From Methylomonas subterranea (GTDB lineage Bacteria > Pseudomonadota > Gammaproteobacteria > Methylococcales > Methylomonadaceae): a stretch of 64,000 bases of DNA. Position 1 is the stretch's first letter; every line of letters begins with the position of its first letter. The stretch lies in assembly GCF_024505185.1 (NCBI RefSeq), contig NZ_JANIBJ010000006.1:62001-126000 (forward strand), read 5' to 3'. The position numbers and the translations under genes were made by a program. This document shows, piece after piece, positions 52,227 to 61,574 of this stretch. Below the pieces are notes generated by a model, which saw only the letters and a list, made by a program, of their open reading frames with translations, was not told where the DNA came from and ran no database searches.

Positions 52227-55200
52227 ATGACCGCTAAATTTATACACCGTCCGGTGCTGTCCATCGTTATCTCCGTGATCATTACCCTGATGGGGCTGAT
52301 TTCGCTGACACAGCTGCCTGTCACCCAATTTCCGGATATTGCTCCGCCCGAGGTCAGCGTGACCACCAAATTTACAGGAGCCAATGCACAAGTGGTAGTG
52401 AAAGCTGTATTGACGCCTCTGGAACGCGCCATCAACGGTGTTCCCGGTATGGCTTACATGTCGTCGGTTTCCGGCAACGATGGCAGTGGTCTGATCAGCA
52501 TCATTTTCAAACCCGGTACTAATCCGGATGTGGCGGCGGTGAACGTGCAGAACAGGGTTTCTTCCGCCATCGATGAGTTACCCGCTGAAGCGATAAAGGC
52601 GGGGGTAATTGTCGAAAAAGTGCAAAACGCCATGCTGCTTTATATCAATATTCTCAGCGATGATCCGGCGGCTAACGAAAAATTTCTTTACAACTTCACC
52701 GACATCAACATTCTGAAAGAGCTCAAACGAATAGAAGGTGTCGGTTTTGCGGAAATCCTGGGTGCCCGCAAGTATGCGATGCGAGTCTGGCTGAAACCCG
52801 ACAAACTGCTGATGTACAACATTTCGGCAACGGAAGTCATTGACAAGCTAAAGGCCCAAAACGTGGAGGCGGCACCCGGTAAAATCGGTGAAAGTTCCGG
52901 CAAAGAGGTGCAGTCCTTGCAATATGTGCTGCGTTACACCGGCAAGTACAACACTAAGGAAGGCTACGAAAATATCGTGTTATCGGGTAGCGATAATGGA
53001 GAAATCATTCGTCTCAAGGACGTTGCGGATATTGAACTGGATTCGCAAGGCTACGATGTAATTTCCAAAGAAAATGGCCGCCCATCCGCGGCGATTTTAC
53101 TTAAACAGCGGCCGGGGAGTAATGCCAAGCAGGTTATCGAGAACATCAAAACAACGATGGAAAAACTAAAAGGCGACACTTTCCCCCCCGGCATGACTTA
53201 CACCGTCAGTTATGACGTTTCCAAATTTCTGGATGCTTCCATCCACGAAGTGCTGAAAACTTTATTTGAAGCCTTTGTGCTGGTGGCGCTGGTGGTGTTC
53301 ATCTTCCTGCAGGACGTGCGGTCGACTGTGATTCCGATTATCGCCGTACCGGTTTCGCTAATCGGTACCTTCTTCTTCATGCAGTTGTTGGGGTTTTCGC
53401 TAAATCTCATTACATTGTTCGCCCTAGTATTGGCAATCGGTATCGTGGTCGATAACGCCATCGTGGTAGTGGAAGCGGTACATGCCAAAATGGAGCATTC
53501 GCACATGGGCCCCAAACGCGCGACCGAGCATGCCATGCGCGAAATCAGCGGCGCAATTATCGCCATTACCCTTGTGATGTCGGCGGTATTTTTACCGGTA
53601 TCGTTCATGGAGGGCCCGGAAGGCGTGTTTTACCGCCAATTTTCGCTGACCATGGCGATTTCGATTGTGTTATCGGGAGTCACGGCGCTCACATTGACGC
53701 CAGCCCTATGCGCAATGTTTCTGAAAAATCTGCACGACCACAATCATCATCAAGCTTCGAGGACGCAGAAGTTTTTCAGTGGTTTTAACCGCTGGTACGA
53801 CAAGTTGTCCGATCGGTATAAATCTCTTATTGCACTGATCGGCAACCGCAACGTGATCACATTTGCCATCTTGCTGGGCTTTTCGGTCGGCGCCGGCTTG
53901 ATTGGCCATGCCGTGCCTTCCGGATTTATCCCGGAAGAGGACCAAGGCACCATATATGCAAACATTACCACCCCATCTGGGGCGACCTTGGAGCGTACCG
54001 AGAAAGTTTCCGATGAAGTGCAACGCATCGCTTCCGAACTGGATTCCGTTGCCTCTGTCTCCAGTTTGGCTGGCTTTAGCTTGTTGTCGGAAGGTGTCGG
54101 CGCGGTATACGGCATGAACCTGATTAGTCTCAAAAATTGGGACGAACGCGAAGCCTCCGACAAGGACTTGATGAAAGTTTTAGAAGAAAAAACCCGCCAT
54201 ATCAAGGACGCCTCGGTCGAATTCTTTACACCTCCTCCAGTACCCGGTTACGGGAACTCGAGTGGCTTTGAAATGCGTTTGCTGGACAAGACTGGCTCGG
54301 ACGATCTGGAAAAGCTGCAAAAGGTTGCCCACGATTTCATCGATGCGCTTAATGCACGCCCCGAAATTACCAATGCCTTTACTACGTTCAACGCCAGTTT
54401 CCCGCAATTCATGTTGCATATAGACGGAGACAAGGCGGCGCAAAAAGGTGTCACGGCGGATAACGCCATGAGTACGCTGCAAACCCTGATAGGTAGCGAA
54501 TATGCTACAAATTTCATTCGTTTCGGGCAGCTTTACCGCGTCATGGTGCAGGCTTTACCGGAATATCGCGCGGCGCCGGAGGATTTATTAAAACTGTATA
54601 TCAAAAACGATGCCGGCCATATGGTGCCTTTCTCGTCTTTTTTGAGTATCGAGAAGGTTTACGGTCCCGAGCAGGTTACGCGATACAACATGTATACGTC
54701 GGCTTTGGTTAACGGGCAGCCCGCGCCAGGCTACAGTTCCGGTCAGGCCATTAGTGCCATCAAAGACGTTGCCGCGAATACATTACCCAAAGGCTTTGGT
54801 TACGACTGGGCCGGGTCGTCACGCGATCAGGCTAATGCCGGCAATCAAGCCATCTTTATCTTTTTGATCTGTTTAATCTTTGTTTATTTATTGCTTGCCG
54901 CGCAATATGAAAGCTTTTTATTGCCTTTTGCGGTGATTTTTTCCTTGCCTATAGGTATATTCGGCGCCTTGTGCTTCCTGATGCTGATGGGGCTGGAAAA
55001 CAATATCTACGCACAAATCGCCATGATCATGCTGATCGGTATTCTGGGTAAAAATGCCATCTTGATTATCGAGTTCGCCGCCTTGAAACATAAGGAAGGT
55101 AAATCGCCTTTTGAAGCGGCAGTCGAGGGCGGCGTGTTGCGCTTACGGCCGATTTTGATGACCTCGTTCGCCTTCATCGCCGGCTTGATACCGCTGATGT

Positions 55201-55385
55201 TCGCCTCGGGCGCCGGCGAGATCGGCAACAACACCATAGGCGCCGCGGCGGCGGGCGGCATGATTTTCGGCACCATTTTCGGCGTGATCATCATCCCTGG
55301 TTTATACGTGGCTTTTGCTGGCGTTCGGGATAAGCATCGTCACCACGGCAAGAAAGAAGAAGCCCCCTTTACCGAAACCTTTTAA
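52227..55385 (+). CDS. RND efflux pump inner-membrane transporter (HAE1/AcrB-type)
   Basis: 1052 residues. N-terminal TM1 region KFIHRPVLSIVISVIITLMGL, then LPVTQFPDIAPPEVSV, which is close to AcrB. The proton-relay helix has GIVVDNAIVVVEAV near residue 408, with one Asp and Asn in the DD/DN position. FMEGPEGVFYRQFSLTMAISI and the second TM block (LLLAAQYESFLLPFAVI near 890, then GKNAILIIEFA) are intact. It matches the AcrB/MexB group better than the pump at 2375-5476. Substrates unknown; part of an operon with 51103-52212 and 55392-56828. Confidence 0.96.
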   Translation: MTAKFIHRPVLSIVISVIITLMGLISLTQLPVTQFPDIAPPEVSVTTKFTGANAQVVVKAVLTPLERAINGVPGMAYMSSVSGNDGSGLISIIFKPGTNPDVAAVNVQNRVSSAIDELPAEAIKAGVIVEKVQNAMLLYINILSDDPAANEKFLYNFTDINILKELKRIEGVGFAEILGARKYAMRVWLKPDKLLMYNISATEVIDKLKAQNVEAAPGKIGESSGKEVQSLQYVLRYTGKYNTKEGYENIVLSGSDNGEIIRLKDVADIELDSQGYDVISKENGRPSAAILLKQRPGSNAKQVIENIKTTMEKLKGDTFPPGMTYTVSYDVSKFLDASIHEVLKTLFEAFVLVALVVFIFLQDVRSTVIPIIAVPVSLIGTFFFMQLLGFSLNLITLFALVLAIGIVVDNAIVVVEAVHAKMEHSHMGPKRATEHAMREISGAIIAITLVMSAVFLPVSFMEGPEGVFYRQFSLTMAISIVLSGVTALTLTPALCAMFLKNLHDHNHHQASRTQKFFSGFNRWYDKLSDRYKSLIALIGNRNVITFAILLGFSVGAGLIGHAVPSGFIPEEDQGTIYANITTPSGATLERTEKVSDEVQRIASELDSVASVSSLAGFSLLSEGVGAVYGMNLISLKNWDEREASDKDLMKVLEEKTRHIKDASVEFFTPPPVPGYGNSSGFEMRLLDKTGSDDLEKLQKVAHDFIDALNARPEITNAFTTFNASFPQFMLHIDGDKAAQKGVTADNAMSTLQTLIGSEYATNFIRFGQLYRVMVQALPEYRAAPEDLLKLYIKNDAGHMVPFSSFLSIEKVYGPEQVTRYNMYTSALVNGQPAPGYSSGQAISAIKDVAANTLPKGFGYDWAGSSRDQANAGNQAIFIFLICLIFVYLLLAAQYESFLLPFAVIFSLPIGIFGALCFLMLMGLENNIYAQIAMIMLIGILGKNAILIIEFAALKHKEGKSPFEAAVEGGVLRLRPILMTSFAFIAGLIPLMFASGAGEIGNNTIGAAAAGGMIFGTIFGVIIIPGLYVAFAGVRDKHRHHGKKEEAPFTETF

Positions 55386-55391
55386 TTATTC

Positions 55392-56828
55392 ATGAAGCAT
55401 AGCTATTTATCATCCTTGGTTGTTTCCCTGCTGGTGTTTTCCATCCAGGGTTGCGGCCTGAATACGGACCTGTTCATTCGCGAGCAGGCCATCCCGGCGG
55501 CTTTTCCCGCCTCGCAGGATAAGCCGGAGGCCGCAAAGGTGGCCGATATCAACTGGAGGGAATATTTTGCCGACCCCGATTTGCTGGCGTTGATCGATAC
55601 GGCAGTCGGTAATAATCCCGATATGCAGATTGCCTTGCAACGCATAGAAACCGCCCGCTCCAGCGTGAAACTGGCCAACGGCGCCATGTTGCCGAAAGTC
55701 GAGATGCTGGTCGGCGGCAGCATGCGCAAGTTCGGCTTGTATACCATGGATGGGGCCGGTAACGATTCGACCCAAATTACCCCCGGCAATACCGTGCCTG
55801 AGCATTTGCCCGATCTGTTCATCGGCCTGCAGTCTTCCTGGGAAATCGATGTCTGGGGCAAATTGGAAAATCAGCGCAAGGCCGCCGCCGCCGAATATTT
55901 GGCCAGTATCGAAGGCACCCATTTCGTGATATCCAATCTGGTTTCGGATGTGGCGATTCACTATAACGACTTGCTGGCGCTGGACAGTGAACTGGAGTTT
56001 GTCCGCCAGACCATAGGCAAGCAGCGGGAAGCTCTGGAAGTCATCAAGCTGCAAAAGGAAGCCGGCAGGGCGAATGAATTGGCGGTGCAGCAATTTCTGG
56101 CGGAATTGTTGAACATGCAGGTGATGGAGGCCAATGTGCTGCAGCAAATCACCGAAACCGAAAACAGGATCAATTATTTGTTGGGGCGTTTTCCGCAAGC
56201 CATAGCGCGCTCCAAAACCGGGTTTTTCAGGGAAATGCCGCACGGGATGTCGGTGGGCGTGCCTTCGCAATTACTGGAAAACCGTCCCGATATTCGGGCG
56301 GCCGAATTTCAGATCGAAGCCAGCAAATTCGATCTGCAAGCCGCCAAAGCCGCTTTTTATCCGAATTTCAATATTACCGCCACCTTGGGTTTTCAGGCCT
56401 TCGATCCGCAGTTTTTATTTACCTCGCCGGCATCGATTGCCTATTCGGTGATGGGGACATTAATCGCGCCGCTGATCAATATGAAAGCCCTGGAAGCACG
56501 CTTCAATACCGCGCAAGCCAATCAATTGACGGCCATGTACAATTATCAAAAAACCATTTTGAACGCGTATGTGGAAGTCGCCAACCAATTGGCCAATATC
56601 AAAAACCTACAACAAATCAATAGCCTGAAAAAGCAGCAAAGCGAGGTTTTGAAGGATTCCGTCGATGTGTCCAAGGAGTTATACCGCTCCGCCAAGGCCA
56701 GTTATCTGGAAGTCCTGATCGCGCAACAGAGTGCCTTGCAATCGAATATCGATTTAATCAACGTCACCAAGCAACAGCGGATAGCCAGAATCAATTTGTA
56801 CAAGGCACTGGGCGGTGGATGGACATAA
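55392..56828 (+). CDS. RND efflux outer-membrane factor lipoprotein (NodT/TolC family)
   Basis: 478 residues with lipobox SIQGC at about 18-22. LQSSWEIDVWGKL in the first half and LLENRPDIRAAEFQIEASKFDLQAAKAAFYP opening the second (about 294-324) give the duplicated TolC-like fold. Starts 6 bp after the pump gene. Completes the adaptor-pump-channel set, so this efflux system is self-contained. Confidence 0.94.
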   Translation: MKHSYLSSLVVSLLVFSIQGCGLNTDLFIREQAIPAAFPASQDKPEAAKVADINWREYFADPDLLALIDTAVGNNPDMQIALQRIETARSSVKLANGAMLPKVEMLVGGSMRKFGLYTMDGAGNDSTQITPGNTVPEHLPDLFIGLQSSWEIDVWGKLENQRKAAAAEYLASIEGTHFVISNLVSDVAIHYNDLLALDSELEFVRQTIGKQREALEVIKLQKEAGRANELAVQQFLAELLNMQVMEANVLQQITETENRINYLLGRFPQAIARSKTGFFREMPHGMSVGVPSQLLENRPDIRAAEFQIEASKFDLQAAKAAFYPNFNITATLGFQAFDPQFLFTSPASIAYSVMGTLIAPLINMKALEARFNTAQANQLTAMYNYQKTILNAYVEVANQLANIKNLQQINSLKKQQSEVLKDSVDVSKELYRSAKASYLEVLIAQQSALQSNIDLINVTKQQRIARINLYKALGGGWT

Positions 56829-56892
56829 GATACCGCCGCGTTGTTGGCCCCCATAAGCGAAATATCGATCCGTGCGGGAAGAGATACTGAAG

Positions 56893-58572
56893 ATGCACAA
56901 TTTGAAAATACGGTTTTGGCTGGTGTTCGGCTGGCTTTGGATTTCATCGGCATGGGCGGCCGAAATCGAGGTGGAGATCGACCGCAATCCGGTGCGTCTG
57001 CACGAATCCTTGCAGATTACCTTTAGCGCTGCGGAAACTCCGGACGGCAGTCCGGACTTTTCCCCATTGGGGGCCGATTTCGAGATATTGAATCAACAGC
57101 GCAGCAGCAATGTGTCGTGGGTAAACGGCAAAATCAGCCGTAGCGAGCAATGGGTCGTCACTGTGATGCCCAAGCAGGCCGGCGAGATAGCGATACCGGC
57201 TATCGCTTTCGGCAGCGACCTCAGCAAGCCGGCCAAAGTCACGGTAAGCGATGAGCCGCAAACAGACACCGACAACGGCAACGATGAAATATTTTTACGG
57301 GTTGAAGTCTCTCCCGAGACGCCGTACGTGCAATCTCAGGTGCTTTACACCTTGAAACTGTATCGACGGGTGCAGATAACCCAAGCCAGTCTGAACGAGC
57401 CGGAAATCAAGGATGCCCTGGTGGAAAAACTCGGCGAGGACAGCGTTTACAGCACGCGGATCAATGGCATGGATTATTGGGTAACGGAACGCAAATATGC
57501 AATTTTCCCTCAGCAAAGCGGCTTGTTTACCGTCGCGCCGTTGACGCTGACCGCCGAGGTCCTAGGCAGCCAAAGCAGCCAACGTCCGCGTTTCAACGGT
57601 TTCTTCAACCGTCAGATTACCGAGACCCGACGGGTTGTTTCCAATGCCGTTACCTTGAACGTATTGCCGGTACCGGCGAACTTTACCGACCCGGCCTGGT
57701 TAAGCGCGCAGTCTTTGGAGCTCAAGGAAAGCTGGTCGGCCGCCAACTTACAAACCAAGGTCGGCGAACCTTTGACCCGTACCATTACGCTGACCGCGAA
57801 AGGCGCCACTGTGGGCCAATTGCCAGAATTAGCCGGAACCGCAACGCCGGCGGGTATTAAATCCTATCCGGATCAGCCCACGCTGAAAGAAGAAAAACCA
57901 AGCGATGGCGTGACGGCGGTGCGCGAGGAAAAGATTGCCTACATTGCCAGTCAGCCCGGCGAATTTATTTTGCCGGCTCTCAATATCAGCTGGTTTAATA
58001 CCCAAACTCAGACGATTGAAGTAGCGAGTCTGCCGGAAGTCAAATTAACCGCTCTGGCCGCCGGCGGCGCTCAAGCCATTAATCCAGGCGCGCGGCCGCA
58101 ACAGTCGGAGCCGGCGGCGGAAGCCGAGTCGAGCTCGCTTGACTCTCCGCCGGTGTGGCGGGCGCTTTCGGCAATCCTGGCCTTGGGTTGGTTGACGCAT
58201 GTGTTATGGCTTTATCGCCGATCCGGATGTAGGGCTACCCCGGTTTCGCGTCAACCTGGCAAACAAGCCATGCCGGACCATGCACAAAGCTTAAAAGCCG
58301 CCTGTGGGAACAACGATCCGCAAGCGGCCAAACAGGCTTTACTAGCGTGGGGAAAGCTCGATTTCGGCGCGGATAATTTGAGCATGTTGGCGCGGTATTG
58401 CCCGGAACCCTTAAGCGCGGAAATATTGTCATTGAACCGGTATCTGTATACGGGCAACCAAATCGGTTGGGATGGGCGGCCGCTGTTGGAGGCGTTTATC
58501 AAAGCCGATAAGAAAGCAACTGCTTCCAGTTCCGCGGCCGATGACGTTTTACCGCCACTTTACAGGTTGTAA
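56893..58572 (+). CDS. BatD-family exported protein
   Basis: 559 residues. Signal peptide (about 1-25, LVFGWLWISSAWAAEIE), then beta-sandwich repeats with VEIDRNPVRLHESLQITFSA, SEQWVVTVMPKQAGEIAIPAI and a later VTERKYAIFPQQSGLFTVAP, all typical of BatD. A TM helix lies near residues 418-436, followed by a cytoplasmic tail. It normally follows the VWA/TPR gene directly. Here it is 6 kb downstream, 64 bp after the efflux outer-membrane factor. ATG 56893 was chosen because it begins a normal signal peptide; in-frame GTG 56872 is an alternative. Confidence 0.9.
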   Translation: MHNLKIRFWLVFGWLWISSAWAAEIEVEIDRNPVRLHESLQITFSAAETPDGSPDFSPLGADFEILNQQRSSNVSWVNGKISRSEQWVVTVMPKQAGEIAIPAIAFGSDLSKPAKVTVSDEPQTDTDNGNDEIFLRVEVSPETPYVQSQVLYTLKLYRRVQITQASLNEPEIKDALVEKLGEDSVYSTRINGMDYWVTERKYAIFPQQSGLFTVAPLTLTAEVLGSQSSQRPRFNGFFNRQITETRRVVSNAVTLNVLPVPANFTDPAWLSAQSLELKESWSAANLQTKVGEPLTRTITLTAKGATVGQLPELAGTATPAGIKSYPDQPTLKEEKPSDGVTAVREEKIAYIASQPGEFILPALNISWFNTQTQTIEVASLPEVKLTALAAGGAQAINPGARPQQSEPAAEAESSSLDSPPVWRALSAILALGWLTHVLWLYRRSGCRATPVSRQPGKQAMPDHAQSLKAACGNNDPQAAKQALLAWGKLDFGADNLSMLARYCPEPLSAEILSLNRYLYTGNQIGWDGRPLLEAFIKADKKATASSSAADDVLPPLYRL

Positions 58573-58603
58573 ATTCCGGGCCACGAAGCTTATCGACTAG
58601 CAC

Positions 58604-59155
58604 TTACCATTGGGATTCGCCGGTTTCGGGGTCGTACATTTCATGCGATATTTTATAACGGTTGGCAATTAATTCCTCGATGCTGGGGGAATTGCTCATG
58701 GCCCGCTGAATGGCCAGTTTCATGGCTTCATAGTTGGTCCGATAGAGATCTTTTCTATCCGGATTCGGGTTGGCGGCGCAGGAGGGATCTATCCACAGCA
58801 TGGCGATAATGCATAATTCGTTGGCCTGCAGGCGGGGAATCACGCCGTCCGCGACGCAGTCGATCACGGCGTCGGCCACGGCCGATTGTACGGGGCCGCC
58901 GAGTAGATTGACGTAAGCCGATGATTTGATCGTTACCTTGGGAACCATGATGGTGGCCGGCTTCACTTGCTGATTGCAGGCGCGGATGGCGAACATGCGG
59001 GTATGGCCGGCGGTCTGCCCCATCAGATTTGCAAACGCATGTCCCGCGGGGCCCTTGACGTCTCCGATCAGAATTTCCGGCATGGCATCGGTGCCCTGCC
59101 CTTCGCTGGAAAATACGGTGGCTTCGCCGGTTCTGAACCAATATGAATCTGACAT
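58604..59155 (-). CDS. Formaldehyde-activating enzyme homologue lacking the catalytic His
   Basis: 183 residues. Family features: ILIGDVKGPAGHAFANLMG, VKPATIMVPKVTIKSSAYVNLLGGPVQ and AVADAVIDCVADGVIPRLQANEL, colinear with Fae, which condenses formaldehyde with tetrahydromethanopterin. In Fae the catalytic histidine lies in an AHIDLLIG-type segment; the aligned segment here reads AMPEILIG, so His is replaced by Met. The protein is also longer at the N terminus (about 10 residues) and has an altered C terminus. It therefore looks like the Fae2/Fae3-type homologues of methylotrophs, possibly a regulator or carrier rather than the main enzyme. It stands alone, convergent with batD, with its own promoter. 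Confidence 0.87.
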   Translation of the reverse strand: MSDSYWFRTGEATVFSSEGQGTDAMPEILIGDVKGPAGHAFANLMGQTAGHTRMFAIRACNQQVKPATIMVPKVTIKSSAYVNLLGGPVQSAVADAVIDCVADGVIPRLQANELCIIAMLWIDPSCAANPNPDRKDLYRTNYEAMKLAIQRAMSNSPSIEELIANRYKISHEMYDPETGESQW

Positions 59156-59271
59156 GGAATTATCCTTGGGTTAAGTGAATGGAGTGGGCATTCTATGCCT
59201 GTCACACTTGCCCGGCAACAGTCTGCCGGATACCCGTCGGAGAGGAGTTTGTTGGTTTAGGCGCGGAGGGG

Positions 59272-59312
59272 TAAACAAGCACTCCGCAAGCATCGTTGCG
59301 CTTGCGGAGTGC
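59272..59312 (-). terminator. Intrinsic terminator of the ompA-like gene
   Basis: GCACTCCGCAAGC (59279-59291) and GCTTGCGGAGTGC (59300-59312) form a perfect 13-bp stem with an 8-nt loop. On the minus strand it is followed by TTGTTTA. It lies 15 bp after the lipoprotein gene stop. Confidence 0.78.
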
Positions 59313-59326
59313 GGAGGAACGCGGTG

Positions 59327-60022
59327 TTATTTCAGATTGGGGCAGTCAATGTATTCAGGATGAGAGGTGATGACGATGGCGACCCGATGTTCTTGATTCG
59401 GTGTGTTATCGGGGCCGGAGGCCTCGCCGATCGCTTTGACTTCCAATTGATTGGGTCTTGCTCCCTTGCCGATCAAACGGTCGACCACTGCCTTGGCGCG
59501 TCTTTCGGATAAAGACTGATTGGCGGCCGGTTTGCCCACGGTGTCGGTTGACGCTGTAACGGTTGCGGAAGCATCGGGATGATGGTGCAGCCAATGGCCG
59601 ATGTGGTCGATGGCGGTATCCTTCACTTTAAAGGGCACCGCACTGCCTGATTTGAAGTAGGCCACGGTTTCATGCAGCGCTTCTTCCGTGTGGTGGTTTT
59701 GCGCGTGTACTTCGGTCAGCCAAAGGCACATTTCCTTTTCGGATTGTAGTCTGTGTTCCGCGGCGGATTTTGCCGCATCCAAACCTTTTTGTTTCTCGTT
59801 GATGTTCCAGTAATAGCCTTTCTCGATATGACTCAACACAGTGTTGGCATCTTCCAGGTATTCTTCCGACATTTCCTCGTGCAGCATGGCTTGTCCATAG
59901 TGGCCCACTCTGGCCGTATCGATTTCGGCCTTCAGATCGGAAGAATCCATTCTTGGTGTTGAGCAGGCTGTCAGGGCGAGAGCCGCGGCTGCAAGCGGAA
60001 GGTATAAATATTGTTTTTTCAT
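59327..60022 (-). CDS. OmpA-family lipoprotein
   Basis: 231 residues from ATG 60022. Lipoprotein signal with lipobox ALTAC at about residues 15-19. A helical middle part (about 30-105) leads to an OmpA-like peptidoglycan-binding domain (about 115-225) with ATVTASTDTVGKPAANQSLSERRAKAVVDRL; the usual NRRV near the end is here EHRV. It should link the outer membrane to murein. It lies 36 bp after the TIGR04073 gene on the same strand, and is followed by a clear terminator. GAGG is present 8 bp before the start. Confidence 0.88.
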   Translation of the reverse strand: MKKQYLYLPLAAAALALTACSTPRMDSSDLKAEIDTARVGHYGQAMLHEEMSEEYLEDANTVLSHIEKGYYWNINEKQKGLDAAKSAAEHRLQSEKEMCLWLTEVHAQNHHTEEALHETVAYFKSGSAVPFKVKDTAIDHIGHWLHHHPDASATVTASTDTVGKPAANQSLSERRAKAVVDRLIGKGARPNQLEVKAIGEASGPDNTPNQEHRVAIVITSHPEYIDCPNLK

Positions 60023-60058
60023 GATGTTATCCTCGTGATTCAATTAGTCGCAATTCGT

Positions 60059-60460
60059 TTACTCGCCATCATCCAGCGGACCGTAAGTAGTCCAATAACC
60101 CGGATAATGCAGACCGAAATAACGGCTGTCCTCACTGAAACGCTCCCAGACATAGGCGGGCGCGGCAAACTCACTGGTTGGAATCGGCGACGTCACCAAT
60201 TCGGCCGTGCCGACCAGGGTGCGGCCGACGGTATGCCCGACGCCACGTAATAGCCCCCAAGTCATGCCGACAAAAATATTTTGCTCGCTGGAAATGTTGA
60301 CCACGTTTTTAGGGATTTCGACGAAACCGAAGGCGATGTTTGCAAAGCCTTGGCTGATTTTGTTGGAAAACCCCTTTATGTAACTTTCCGCGTGAGCAGA
60401 GGGTGCCGTCATTAATGCGCCGGATAAAACGCAGGCGGCCAAGATTTTATTTTTATTCAT
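60059..60460 (-). CDS. Exosortase-system-associated protein, TIGR04073 family
   Basis: 133 residues. Signal peptide (about 1-24, ending SAHAES). The mature part has the family layout: KISQGFANIAFGFVEIPKNVVN, GMTWGLLRGVGHTVGRTLVG and TSPIPTSEFAAPAYVWE. Proteins of this family occur in genomes with exosortase/PEP-CTERM systems, although no exosortase gene is in this window. Function unknown. GGAG lies 6 bp before the ATG. First gene of the pair with the OmpA-like lipoprotein. Confidence 0.82.
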   Translation of the reverse strand: MNKNKILAACVLSGALMTAPSAHAESYIKGFSNKISQGFANIAFGFVEIPKNVVNISSEQNIFVGMTWGLLRGVGHTVGRTLVGTAELVTSPIPTSEFAAPAYVWERFSEDSRYFGLHYPGYWTTYGPLDDGE

Positions 60461-60743
60461 GAGTAGCTCCTTGTTTTACAGATTTATACCGTCTGAAACA
60501 GCACAGGCCGGCATGAAAAAAACTTGCGTTGTTTGCACCATTCAACCCGAAGCATAGACCTTAACCGCGAGGTTGAAAAGGTTGTTGTTAAACAATGCGC
60601 CCCAAGGTAGGGATTTGTCAAATTTGATTTACGTAATGTTGCGATATTATTGACGCTTGGAACCGTACCCGCATTTGACCGGGTCGTCGATATTTTGCGG
60701 GTCGTTTTTGCAAGCGGTGTAACAAAATAAATTATCCGGCCGG
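60461..60743. other. Intergenic region between apaH and the TIGR04073 gene
   Basis: About 280 bp, A+T-rich at the left where the promoter of the TIGR04073 gene should lie. A minus-strand reading frame beyond apaH, without a start codon, ends at 60647 and includes a Cys-containing segment NLFCYTACKNDPQNI. It is noted under findings but not called a gene. Confidence 0.4.
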
Positions 60744-61574
60744 TCAGGCTGCCGTGGGATTTTGCGCGCAACGGCAGTCGATGCTGATTCGTTGCGGATT
60801 AACGTCGTCCAGTTTTAATGCCGTCAGCTGACCGCCCCACAAACAACCCGTGTCTATCGAATACACGTTGTATCCTTGGAAAAAGCCCAGTGTGGACCAG
60901 TGACCGAAGATAATCCGCATGTCCAGGCTTTTGCGTCCCGGCACGGCGTACCAGGGTAGCAAATCCGCTCCCTGGCTGCCCGGCGGGCCTTTTTGATGAA
61001 AATCCAGTTCACCGGCCGCAGTGCAATAGCGCAAACGGGTAAAGCAATTCACCGCGAAACGCAGTTTTTCGGTTTTGGGGAAGTCGTCGCGCCAAACAGC
61101 CGGTTTGTTGCCGTACATGGAACGGAAAAAACGTTGGTAATCGTCGCCGCCCATGGCTTGCTCGACTTCCGCCGCCATCGCCCTGGTTTGTTGAAAATCC
61201 CATTGCGGCGGCAGACCCGCATGCAGCATGCAAAATTGTTCGTTAAAATAAAACAGGCGCTGTCGGCGCAGCCAGTCGATCAGTTCTTCGCAATCGGCGG
61301 CGCGCAGGATGGGGCCCAGGGTGTCTTTTTTGCCGATTTTGCTTAACGACACCACCGTTGCAATCAAGTGCAGGTCATGGTTGCCCAGGACGCTGACGGC
61401 GGCATCGCCCAGGCCTTTGATAAAACGCAAGGTTTCCAGCGAATGGGGGCCGCGGTTGACCAAGTCGCCCGCCAGCCATAATTGGTCGCGGCCCGGGTCG
61501 AATTTTACAGTGTCCAGCAGGCGGCGCAGTTCGTCGTAGCAACCCTGAATGTCGCCAATTGCATAAATCGCCAT
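60744..61574 (-). CDS. apaH: Symmetrical bis(5'-nucleosyl)-tetraphosphatase
   Basis: Hydrolyses Ap4A to two ADP. 276 residues, usual length. Phosphoesterase motifs: GDIQGCYDELRRLL (near residue 7), GDLVNRGPHSLETL (near 36) and LGNHDLHLIA (near 64), with later IIFGHWSTLGFF and DTGCLWGGQLTAL. The start ATG overlaps the apaG stop TGA by 1 bp, so the apaG-apaH pair is coupled. Confidence 0.96.
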   Translation of the reverse strand: MAIYAIGDIQGCYDELRRLLDTVKFDPGRDQLWLAGDLVNRGPHSLETLRFIKGLGDAAVSVLGNHDLHLIATVVSLSKIGKKDTLGPILRAADCEELIDWLRRQRLFYFNEQFCMLHAGLPPQWDFQQTRAMAAEVEQAMGGDDYQRFFRSMYGNKPAVWRDDFPKTEKLRFAVNCFTRLRYCTAAGELDFHQKGPPGSQGADLLPWYAVPGRKSLDMRIIFGHWSTLGFFQGYNVYSIDTGCLWGGQLTALKLDDVNPQRISIDCRCAQNPTAA

